Positions 7,823 through 13,397 of a DNA stretch of 13,945 nt are shown here, piece after piece. The notes below the pieces were generated by a model, which was not told where the DNA came from, made no database searches, and saw only the letters and a program-made list of their open reading frames with translations. Made by a program: the position numbers and the translations under genes. Source of the stretch: an uncultured Lachnospiraceae bacterium (GTDB lineage Bacteria > Bacillota > Clostridia > Lachnospirales > Lachnospiraceae); NCBI GenBank assembly GCA_947174615.1, contig CAMWJQ010000046.1, positions 1 through 13,945 of the forward strand. The letters are read 5' to 3'. Numbering within the stretch: the first letter of the stretch is position 1; the number at the start of each line of letters is the position of its first letter.

Positions 7823-8347
7823 TTACGGCTGTATAAACATCAGACTCACCTGAAACGATACTGTTCCCAATTCTTTATCTGGATTTTCATCATCTAAAAG
7901 ATGAAATGTACAGATAGCATCATAGGAACCATCTGGCAATACTTGGTCTAACTGTAACTTACTAATGCTCTTACCCACTGGAAGTACTGGTGAGCTGTAC
8001 AACAATGTCTGTTCATCATCATCAAGATATACCTCAAAGTAGCATTCATACATATTAGCTGAAGAATTTCCGATCTGTGCATTAGTAGAAACTGCACTCC
8101 CAGATGGAAATGTCCAGACCATATTCATATCCGTCGTAAATCGCGCCTCAGCCGCTTTCTTATTGTAGTTCTCATCGACGATCAATCCCTCTGATACCTG
8201 TCTTTCCACTTTCTGTTTTTCATCCGGTTTATGCATTAACTGGTAAATCACCACACCCAAAATACCAATAATGATCAGCATTATGGCAATAACTGCGATG
8301 ATGATCATTTTTGTTTTGGTATTCCTAGTCTCTTTCTGTTCTGACAT
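7823..8347 (-). CDS. Single-pass membrane protein, hypothetical
   Basis: This 174-residue protein belongs to no family I can name. After a short charged cytoplasmic start (MSEQKETRNTKTK) comes one long hydrophobic segment (about residues 14-37, IIIAVIAIMLIIIGILGVVIYQL). The external domain of about 135 residues is predicted to be beta-rich; it begins around FTTDMNMVWTFPSGSAV and contains CYFEVYLDDDEQTLLYSSPVLPVG. Only two cysteines are outside. The start has AGGAGG nine bases upstream. The gene lies 114 bp before the secreted-protein gene on the same strand, so the two may be one transcript and may act together at the cell surface, for example as an anchor or assembly factor. That partnership is inferred from position only. 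Confidence 0.78.
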   Translation of the reverse strand: MSEQKETRNTKTKMIIIAVIAIMLIIIGILGVVIYQLMHKPDEKQKVERQVSEGLIVDENYNKKAAEARFTTDMNMVWTFPSGSAVSTNAQIGNSSANMYECYFEVYLDDDEQTLLYSSPVLPVGKSISKLQLDQVLPDGSYDAICTFHLLDDENPDKELGTVSFQVSLMFIQP

Positions 8348-8390
8348 GTTGTCAAACCTCCTGTTTCATCTGTGTATATCTTCTGTTTTT

Positions 8391-8453
8391 TCCAACAAAA
8401 AAGATGCAAAGTACCTATCATTGTATTGACAACTTCATACTTTACATCTTTCT
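8391..8453 (-). terminator. Stem-loop with U-run (terminator or attenuator)
   Basis: On the minus strand a stem of about 13 bp (AAAGATGTAAAGTA pairing with TACTTTGCATCTTT, one G-U wobble) encloses a loop of about 25-30 bases and is followed by TTTTTTG. It lies 210 bp after the stop of the transferase gene, so it may end that transcript. It is also inside the presumed leader of the membrane-protein gene, downstream of the 8533-8561 promoter, so it could attenuate that gene. The loop is long for an intrinsic terminator. Confidence 0.45.
8426..8444 (-). repeat. Interspersed motif, copy C (inverted)
   Basis: The minus strand reads TAAAGTATGAAGTTGTCAA, matching copies A and B in 18 of 19 positions each. 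It lies in the 5' stem and loop of the terminator-like hairpin, which may mean the hairpin itself is part of the repeat or arose from it. Confidence 0.6.
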
Positions 8454-8532
8454 TTTTATATGATTCAATTATGTACTATCCAACCTTCAATTGAAAATGC
8501 TACCCATATCAATCTGCTCTCTTTTGTACACT

Positions 8533-8561
8533 ATTGCACTACAAGGATTTAATCCTGTCAA
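8533..8561 (-). promoter_or_regulatory. Predicted sigma-A promoter for the membrane-protein gene
   Basis: The minus strand has a perfect TTGACA (8556-8561), a 17-bp spacer and a TGCAAT box (8533-8538, four of six matches to TATAAT). Transcription would begin near 8526, giving a leader of about 180 nt that crosses the stem-loop at 8391-8453. The -10 box is imperfect, so this is a moderate prediction. Confidence 0.4.
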
Positions 8562-8624
8562 AAAAATACTCGAATATATGTTTTATATACAAAACATACA
8601 TGCATATTTTGCATTTTTCCGATA

Positions 8625-8646
8625 TAAAGTATGAAATTGTCAAGGT
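8625..8646 (+). repeat. Interspersed motif, copy B
   Basis: This copy reads TAAAGTATGaAaTTGTCAA followed by GGT. It starts 18 bp past the stop codon of the transferase gene. It has the same orientation as copy A, so together they flank a block of about 8.6 kb containing the surface-protein and sugar genes. It is inverted relative to copy C. Confidence 0.6.
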
Positions 8647-8663
8647 TCTAGTACACCGTTTTC

Positions 8664-10031
8664 TTAATCGAACTCTGTGATCTCCACATTCTGTATCATG
8701 ATCGGTTTCCCGGTTTGCTGGTAGAGCTGTACAATACTGCTGTGATCTCCATAGTACGCATCACTGAGTACGATCGCCCTGTCCAGATCTGCGCTGTCAT
8801 CATAGATTCCCCAGCCTTCTGTCAGATACTGGCTGCGTATTGCTGCGTACGCCTCCCACAATTGCGGGCGCATACTGATCAGTGTGCTTTCTATTAAAGG
8901 ATGCGGGCGCCAAAGCAGTGATGCTTCATTCTGATTTTCCCGAAAGATGCAAAACACGTACTCCATCTTCGTCAGCATTTTCTCGTTGTGTGCCAGCAGT
9001 CCTGCGATACTTGTGTTATAAAGAATGATCTTTTTAAAACTTCTATCCGGTCTTCGGATGATTCTAAGCCACTCTTTTGGTATGTTCAGTTCTTCCCGCT
9101 TTGTAGCCGCCACCTTGTCAAACTTCGGTGAACCAAGCCCCAGAATCTTATTTTCCCAGTACCTGCGTGCTGCATCGCTGCAATCATTCGATGCCTCCAT
9201 CAATACTTTGATATAGACTTGCCGCATATCTTCTGATTGTACAATCACCTGATCTGCGTTATAGACACCGGGCACCGTACAGAAATGCTTCATGCCTTCT
9301 ATCCTTGCATCCTCGCTCGCCTTCAACTCACCGAGAACGAAATACGGAATATAGACAAGTTTGTCTGTAAATTTCTTTAGATTCCCTGAAAAGAAAAACG
9401 GATGGACACTTGTGACAAGGTTCATATCGTCATACGGATTGTGAATAAAAATCATATCTGGATGATGCGCCTCTAAATCAAACGCATCATATCTTGTGAT
9501 TGGGACATATTGGGGATACTGATCAGCTTCATAGTGCATTTCGCGAAAACTTCCATCGGAATTTTTGTCAAAGTATGGTATCGGAATCACGTATGCATCA
9601 CAAGTCTCATCCTCATCAGCCGCTTTCCATACACTTTCCAAGCTGTCCCACATACTTGCTTTATACGGGAGAAAAACGGCTTCTGTCCGAAGCGCTACAT
9701 TTTCCCTGAAACCATTCTCAATCTTGATCAGTTTTTGTCTCAGTAATTTATATCGCTTATTAGTATTTACCTTGCTGCTGTCTGCTGACAGCTCTTCATA
9801 AATCTGATAAATCAGCTCACAATACTCCTCCAGCAGCGCTATTACCGGATTTTTCTCCCCCTCGGTCTTTTCTATCAACGTGCCTAAGGTAAAGCCGCCT
9901 GTCTGACATTCTTCTAACAGTTCCAGCGCCATAGGAATATTGCCCTTTTCCAGATACTCTTTGATCTGATCGTGCGCTTCTTCCATCTGGTTCAGCAGCG
10001 TCTCCGCCTGTTGTTTCTGCGCCTTTCTCAT
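8664..10031 (-). CDS. CDP-glycerol glycerophosphotransferase-like / GT-B-like transferase
   Basis: This 455-residue protein opens with a helical, probably coiled-coil segment (residues 1-110, many Gln, Glu and Lys). A transferase-like body follows. The C-terminal part has RPHPLIEST, then a D-R-A-I-V-L-SDAYYGDHSSIVQLYQQTGKPIMIQNVEI block. That block resembles the SDYSS-type donor-binding end of TagF-like CDP-glycerol glycerophosphotransferases and other GT-B enzymes. I recognise this style from Clostridia surface-glycan loci, but donor and acceptor are not evident. It could transfer a sugar or glycerol-phosphate to a surface polymer or protein. No signal peptide or membrane segment is visible. 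The start has GGGAG with good spacing. It is not tightly linked to either neighbour, having 333 bp upstream and 316 bp downstream. Confidence 0.65.
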   Translation of the reverse strand: MRKAQKQQAETLLNQMEEAHDQIKEYLEKGNIPMALELLEECQTGGFTLGTLIEKTEGEKNPVIALLEEYCELIYQIYEELSADSSKVNTNKRYKLLRQKLIKIENGFRENVALRTEAVFLPYKASMWDSLESVWKAADEDETCDAYVIPIPYFDKNSDGSFREMHYEADQYPQYVPITRYDAFDLEAHHPDMIFIHNPYDDMNLVTSVHPFFFSGNLKKFTDKLVYIPYFVLGELKASEDARIEGMKHFCTVPGVYNADQVIVQSEDMRQVYIKVLMEASNDCSDAARRYWENKILGLGSPKFDKVAATKREELNIPKEWLRIIRRPDRSFKKIILYNTSIAGLLAHNEKMLTKMEYVFCIFRENQNEASLLWRPHPLIESTLISMRPQLWEAYAAIRSQYLTEGWGIYDDSADLDRAIVLSDAYYGDHSSIVQLYQQTGKPIMIQNVEITEFD

Positions 10032-10077
10032 CTCGTACTCCCATTCGTAAAAACATTGTTTATATCATAAGAATTAG

Positions 10078-10145
10078 CCGGGCATCACTGCCTGTCGGAT
10101 TCTGCGCAAAGCAAAATCCGGCTTCGCTCCGCATCAGGCTGCGGT
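10078..10145. repeat. GC-rich palindromic (REP-like) sequence
   Basis: Several nested self-complementary segments occur within 70 bp. AGCCGG pairs with CCGGCT across about 40 bp, CGGATT pairs with AATCCG, CCGCA-TCAGGC-TGCGG forms a 5-bp stem, and GGCA pairs with TGCC. The local GC content is well above its surroundings. It looks like an extragenic palindromic repeat or a remnant of mobile DNA. Only one copy lies in the window, so repetitiveness is not shown. Confidence 0.5.
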
Positions 10146-10264
10146 CTTGGCATATCGGAAAGCCACGGATGTGACTCAGGTAATGCCGTTTTTCTGCCTT
10201 TATGGACAATCTTATCAGAAACTGCCCATGATATTGTTAACATACTTCCCTGTGATCCTGATTG

Positions 10265-10364
10265 GTGCACTGTACCGGGAGCACTTTGCGAAATGTCTCC
10301 GGTACAGTACGCCGGGTGAAACTACTTAATAAAGCTAAGTAATTTATTCTCAGGGCGGTATGGT
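10265..10364 (-). ncRNA. Candidate guide RNA (omega/reRNA-like) 3' of the TnpB-like gene
   Basis: TnpB-family genes carry their guide RNA at the 3' end of the gene, on the same strand, ending at the element's right end. Here the stop codon is followed by a small hairpin (TACTTA with TAAGTA, about 10322-10341) and then a strong 10-bp stem (ACTGTACCGG at 10269-10278 with 10299-10308) with a partly paired inner loop. The variable guide would then begin near 10264 and read leftward into the sequence starting CACCAATCAGGATC. The 5' end of the RNA probably lies inside the coding sequence. Position and conservation of the scaffold are predicted by analogy only. Confidence 0.4.
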
Positions 10365-11714
10365 TTAACCTCTGGTCGTTTTTTTGTGATACTTTATTTC
10401 AATATTTTTTGCACCATTGAGGGATATTGCGGCTTCGTATCCACAGCATAAACATTTGAAATCATTCTGTGTTCTTTTTCCTTCTGCTCCGCAGCAAGAA
10501 CATAGATTTCCTGTTCCTTTTGAATTAATTTCCACCAGTTCAACAGAATGAATCCGGCACTTATAAGATAACCTTTCCCTGACATATCCGTTAAAACTTC
10601 TTGTCCTATTTCTGTTGGCAGCCTTAGATGGCAATTTTGTTTTATTGATCATGACGGGTCTGGTGATCACAATTCTGCCTGGTCTCTCATGAGTGAGCAT
10701 CTTATTGATTTCTGTGTTGATAAAAGTTTCTGTCTTTGCCCGCTCTTTGTCCTTGCGCCTGTTATACTTTTCTGTCCCAAGATTGTTGACCATCATGGTA
10801 TCTGCCTTTTGGGAATCTCCTGACTCCACACTGTTCTGATACTCTGTGCGCATTCGGGCACGTTCCCGGTTTTTGTCTGTCAGGCGCTGTGTTTCCACAG
10901 ATGTCATACTGCCCAAATTCTGTCCGTAAACTGTTCCATTTGATAACGTAAACATATCCCGATAGCCAATGTGAATATAGATGGTATTGTTGTAATCGGC
11001 ATGTCTTTTCACCTTGGTTTCCACTGGCAGCGCAAGCGCAGCATACCCCTCGCGAATACAGAGACGTATCTGCCGTTTGCATACATTGGAATCTTTTAGA
11101 GGCAGCGCAATTCTCTGCCCTGATATTCTCGAAGTGAGAAATATAGCGCCATCCCTGTATGAATATCCACACGACGCAATACTGAAATAATCTGTGCTTC
11201 CCACCTCAAGCTTTGTCAAATATTTTCGTGTCAGTCTGCACAAAAGTTTATTTAATCGTTCAGCATCAATCGAAAGCCCCTCTGCCTTCCTAGGCATCTC
11301 ATATTCCTCATGGTTTAAGACTGCAGCATAAATCCTGTCAAGCCGCATGACCGTTCTCAGATAGATTCTGTCGTCATCGCTCAGATTTTCATTTGCTGTA
11401 ATGAGGGTTTTGAGCTTATTTTTCAACATGCCCCACATTCCTTTAATGTCCGCTACTGCATCTACAATAGCTGGAGAAAAATATGCGGACGGCAGCCCCA
11501 ACTGTGTCCTAAGACCGCTTTTTCGCACTTCTCCCATAATGTCATATGCGGGGGTCAGTCTATCCAGACTTTTAATACCAGCATATCTTTTATAGGTATA
11601 ATTTTTCACTTTACTGTAATCCAATGCGATTCCTCTCAGAAATGCCATTGTCTCTTCCGGTAATGGTTCACTGTACTGCCAAATCGTCTTGGTCATCGTC
11701 TGTTCTGCTGACAT
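10365..11714 (-). CDS. TnpB-family protein with substituted RuvC active site (TldR-like)
   Basis: This intact 449-residue reading frame is related to IS200/IS605 TnpB. The C-terminus has the zinc ribbon (C405/C408 and C421/C424) followed by SLNGAKNI, equivalent to the usual DxNAAxNI. Before it are the RuvC-I strand IYIHIGYRDMFTLSNG, the RuvC-II strand GRIVITRP and the SYKCRIHSVELVEIN bridge. The three acidic residues TnpB needs for cleavage are His248, Thr351 and Ser431 here, so it is probably not a nuclease, while the RNA- and DNA-binding body is retained. This is the hallmark of TldR-type RNA-guided repressors derived from TnpB. No TnpA is nearby. The start has AAGGA seven bases upstream. 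The recombinase gene ends about 155 bp upstream on the same strand, and the gap carries one of the inverted recombination-like sites. A decaying transposon gene is the alternative, but the frame is fully open. Confidence 0.82.
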   Translation of the reverse strand: MSAEQTMTKTIWQYSEPLPEETMAFLRGIALDYSKVKNYTYKRYAGIKSLDRLTPAYDIMGEVRKSGLRTQLGLPSAYFSPAIVDAVADIKGMWGMLKNKLKTLITANENLSDDDRIYLRTVMRLDRIYAAVLNHEEYEMPRKAEGLSIDAERLNKLLCRLTRKYLTKLEVGSTDYFSIASCGYSYRDGAIFLTSRISGQRIALPLKDSNVCKRQIRLCIREGYAALALPVETKVKRHADYNNTIYIHIGYRDMFTLSNGTVYGQNLGSMTSVETQRLTDKNRERARMRTEYQNSVESGDSQKADTMMVNNLGTEKYNRRKDKERAKTETFINTEINKMLTHERPGRIVITRPVMINKTKLPSKAANRNRTRSFNGYVRERLSYKCRIHSVELVEINSKGTGNLCSCCGAEGKRTQNDFKCLCCGYEAAISLNGAKNIEIKYHKKTTRG

Positions 11715-11805
11715 TTTCCCATCCTTCTGAATTTGTTCCTGATTTCATACATAACCTGTGGCACAAAAGCTATTTTTCAGATATATAATATATGTATAAA
11801 GCGGT

Positions 11806-11840
11806 AGATTTTCGCAGATTTGGACAGTCTGCGAAAATCT
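11806..11840. repeat. Palindromic site 1 (recombinase core-site-like), left inverted copy
   Basis: There are perfect 13-bp arms (AGATTTTCGCAGA and its complement) around an asymmetric 9-bp spacer TTTGGACAG. This arm-spacer-arm layout is that of a tyrosine-recombinase core site. A 26-bp stretch (11812-11837, read on the minus strand) is identical to 13220-13245 on the plus strand. It lies 30 bp past the Int1 stop codon. As a minus-strand RNA hairpin it lacks a U-run (CTACCGC follows), so it should not terminate efficiently. Confidence 0.85.
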
Positions 11841-11869
11841 GTCCTGAAACCCGAATATACAGAAAACAA

Positions 11870-12994
11870 TCAGCCAGCCTGACCCTGAATCTGACCCCGA
11901 ATCCGATCATAAAACTGCGCAATCTGATCCATTCCCTGCCGCTTGGTATCCATTGAGGGATGTACATAAAGCCGCAGTGTGGTCTGTACATCAGAATGAC
12001 CCAGAATCTCACTGAGGCTCTTGACATCCATACCGCCTTCGACACAGTTTGTAGCAAATGTATGGCGCAGCATATGAAAATTTTTATCCTCCAATGCTGC
12101 TTCCTTGATGATCTTCTGAAAATGATTCTGCAACGTCCTCGGCTCTAGCGGTTTATCTCCGCCAAACAAGTATTCCCTATTCTCCCGAAACTGCATCAAA
12201 AGTGAAAAAACCGCATTTGAAAGCGGTATCTCTCGTCTGGAACTCTCGCTCTTAGGAGGTGTTTCAACCAGAGCAGTCTTGGTTTTTTGCCCCTCCACAG
12301 GGAGACGCTGCACTGTTCTTGCAACCATGAGCGTCTTGCAGTCAGCATCAATATCAGACCATTTTAAAGCACAGAGTTCTCCCAAACGAAGTCCTGTAAA
12401 CAAACAGATGATCAATGCCAGTTTATAGCGATCCATTTCACGATATAATACACAAATCAGTTTCTTCTGTTCACTCTGGGAAAGTACGCGCACTGTCTTT
12501 TTCTTGATATCTGTGCACGTTTTTTTTAGCACAGGCACTGTCACATGATACTGTCTGGAAGCATATTTTAAGATCTGATTCAATACGCAGTAAATGCTTC
12601 TGCATACACTGTCTGACAAATGATCGGGAAGTTTTGATGCCACGGATGCATCTGTAAAATCAGAAAGCGCAGCATCCTGAAAAAAAGGTTCAAGATGCGT
12701 ATGGTATACTGCACTGTATTTCAGATAGGTAGATTGTTTTCTCTGATTTTTGACTTGCTTGATCCATTCCTGAGCAATATCAAAAAAGCGAATATCAGAT
12801 AAAGACATCTGTTCTTTTGATGAAAGATCTTGTAGAAGATTTTTTTGCAGGGTCATTTTCATGCGTACTTCATCATACGACATTCCATAAACAGAACGAT
12901 ATGCCTTTTTCCCCTTCTTACTATCAAATACCATAAAACGTCCTTCCCAGCGTCCGTCTTTTCGTTTCCTTATATTTTCTCCATGTCTTGCCAT
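11870..12994 (-). CDS. Tyrosine recombinase/integrase Int1 (Tn916-like)
   Basis: This complete 374-residue site-specific recombinase has all parts of the Tn916/phage integrase type. The N-terminal AP2-like arm-binding domain is about residues 5-50 (ENIRKRKDGRWEGRF). A SAM-like core-binding domain occupies about 65-165, and the catalytic domain about 170-374. Catalytic residues are visible: Arg203 in TGLRLGEL, Lys248 in PPKSESSRREIPL, His307 and Arg310 in HMLRHTF, His333 in LGHSDVQ and the nucleophile Tyr343 in LRLYVHPS. The start has AAGGAG about eight bases upstream. It is flanked by the inverted sites at 11806-11840 and 13220-13245, so it may invert the segment that carries it. The C-terminal half is very like Int2, the partial recombinase at the window end, which points to gene duplication or serial integration. 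Confidence 0.93.
   Translation of the reverse strand: MARHGENIRKRKDGRWEGRFMVFDSKKGKKAYRSVYGMSYDEVRMKMTLQKNLLQDLSSKEQMSLSDIRFFDIAQEWIKQVKNQRKQSTYLKYSAVYHTHLEPFFQDAALSDFTDASVASKLPDHLSDSVCRSIYCVLNQILKYASRQYHVTVPVLKKTCTDIKKKTVRVLSQSEQKKLICVLYREMDRYKLALIICLFTGLRLGELCALKWSDIDADCKTLMVARTVQRLPVEGQKTKTALVETPPKSESSRREIPLSNAVFSLLMQFRENREYLFGGDKPLEPRTLQNHFQKIIKEAALEDKNFHMLRHTFATNCVEGGMDVKSLSEILGHSDVQTTLRLYVHPSMDTKRQGMDQIAQFYDRIRGQIQGQAG
11880..11903. repeat. 12-bp tandem repeats in the 3' end of int1
   Basis: TGACCcTGAATC and TGACCcCGAATC lie back to back inside the last codons of int1 (encoding RGQIQGQ). They resemble the pair TTGACCCCGAAA at 13025-13048 in the same orientation. They may be coding coincidence or recombinase arm-type binding sites. 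Confidence 0.45.
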
Positions 12995-13024
12995 TACTTT
13001 GACTCCTTTTCATTCGTATGATTT

Positions 13025-13048
13025 TTGACCCCGAAATTGACCCCGAAA
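13025..13048. repeat. Perfect 12-bp tandem repeat upstream of int1
   Basis: TTGACCCCGAAA occurs twice with no gap, 30 bp before the int1 start. Similar repeats lie at the 3' end of int1 (11880-11903). Paired short direct repeats near an integrase gene are typical of arm-type binding sites for the AP2-like N-terminal domain. The pair could also be the remnant of another integrase gene's 3' end. Confidence 0.6.
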
Positions 13049-13122
13049 CCACTCTATAGTCCACGTTATTTTCTTTTTTACAAATATATAGCGAAAAATT
13101 TTAATGAATTTACAAAAAAGAA

Positions 13123-13151
13123 TTGTCAATGGGGTTAAGTTATGTTAAACT
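13123..13151 (+). promoter_or_regulatory. Extended -10 promoter pointing away from int1
   Basis: The plus strand has TTGTCA (13123-13128, five of six), a 17-bp spacer ending TGT and TAAACT (13146-13151, four of six) with the TGn extended -10 element. Transcription would start near 13158 and run rightward into site 2. The -35 lies in an AATTGTCAAT palindrome, so the minus strand also reads TTGACA and could serve int1, though its -10 is weak. There is no plus-strand gene ahead in this orientation. Confidence 0.5.
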
Positions 13152-13157
13152 AATACC

Positions 13158-13252
13158 GATATAAAATTATGTAAAAGCAGAATTTAAGTGTTTTTCTTCC
13201 CTAAAAATACTTATATGGGTTTTCGCAGACTGTCCAAATCTGCGATTTTTTT
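13158..13252 (+). ncRNA. Candidate short RNA from the outward promoter to the site 2 terminator
   Basis: A transcript from the 13123-13151 promoter would be about 95 nt. It would carry an 11-bp stem-loop (13185-13195 with 13203-13213, one G-U pair) and a terminator hairpin with a run of seven T. It encodes no convincing peptide. It could be a functional small RNA or simply the silenced product of a promoter that faces a terminator in this orientation. Confidence 0.3.
13220..13252 (+). terminator. Palindromic site 2 (right inverted copy) doubling as terminator
   Basis: Bases 13220-13245 are an exact inverted copy of 11812-11837, with the spacer reading CTGTCCAAA. On the plus strand the inner 7-bp stem (TCGCAGA with TCTGCGA) is followed by seven T, which makes it a good intrinsic terminator. 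The outer flank differs from site 1, where the second arm continues AAAATCT instead of T. The two sites together bracket int1 and its promoter region, about 1.4 kb. Confidence 0.75.
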
Positions 13253-13257
13253 ATGCA

Positions 13258-13305
13258 TAAAAATACCTTATAGTTGATCCTGTTTTTGAATCAACTATAA
13301 GGTAT
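13258..13305 (-). terminator. Intrinsic terminator of int2
   Basis: There is a perfect 16-bp stem (ATACCTTATAGTTGAT at 13263-13278 with 13290-13305) and an 11-base loop. On the minus strand it is followed by TTTT, continuing a T at the stem base. It lies about 95 bp after the int2 stop codon and would insulate the int1 segment from int2 transcription. Confidence 0.7.
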
Positions 13306-13397
13306 CATTTGCGCACCATAAAGTCGAGTATTTTCACCCTAACTCCCATCTGACTGCTTTTGCAGGCATACAAATCAGGATGGGGGAACGCTCTTCT

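Larger units (their letters stand above)
8348..8663. other. 316-bp AT-rich intergenic region with repeats and control signals
   Basis: No gene is visible. From right to left it holds repeat copy B (8625-8646), a sigma-A-like promoter on the minus strand (8533-8561), repeat copy C in the opposite orientation (8426-8444) and a stem-loop with a T-run (8391-8453) just before the ribosome site of the membrane-protein gene. Copies B and C therefore form an inverted pair around about 180 bp. Confidence 0.6.
10032..10364. other. 333-bp intergenic region: TnpB 3' element and GC-rich structured repeat
   Basis: No gene is visible. The right part (about 10260-10364) continues from the TnpB-like gene and contains a strong hairpin typical of an IS605-type right end or guide RNA scaffold. 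The middle (about 10150-10255) has no clear feature. The left part (10078-10145) is a GC-rich, highly self-complementary stretch unlike its AT-rich surroundings. Confidence 0.6.
12995..13397. other. 403-bp control region between int2 and int1
   Basis: There is no protein gene. In order it holds a tandem 12-bp repeat (13025-13048), divergent promoter-like boxes sharing one palindromic -35 (near 13123-13129), an 11-bp stem-loop (13185-13213), palindromic site 2 with a T-run (13220-13252) and a perfect 16-bp hairpin (13263-13305). This density of signals is much higher than in the other gaps of the window. Confidence 0.65.

Noticed and set aside
10147..10329. 60-codon plus-strand open frame over the TnpB 3' region
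   Set aside because: It runs across the hairpin and the guide-like region, has no good ribosome site and reads as low-support noise.
13371..13379. Nine-base match (AATCAGGAT) to the start of the putative guide beyond 10264
   Set aside because: Nine bases in a 14-kb window is close to chance once several guide offsets are allowed. The exact guide start is unknown and no TAM can be defined.
13351..13382. Imperfect hairpin (CCCATC with GATGGG) before the int2 stop codon region
   Set aside because: There is no T-run on either side, and the better int2 terminator lies at 13258-13305.
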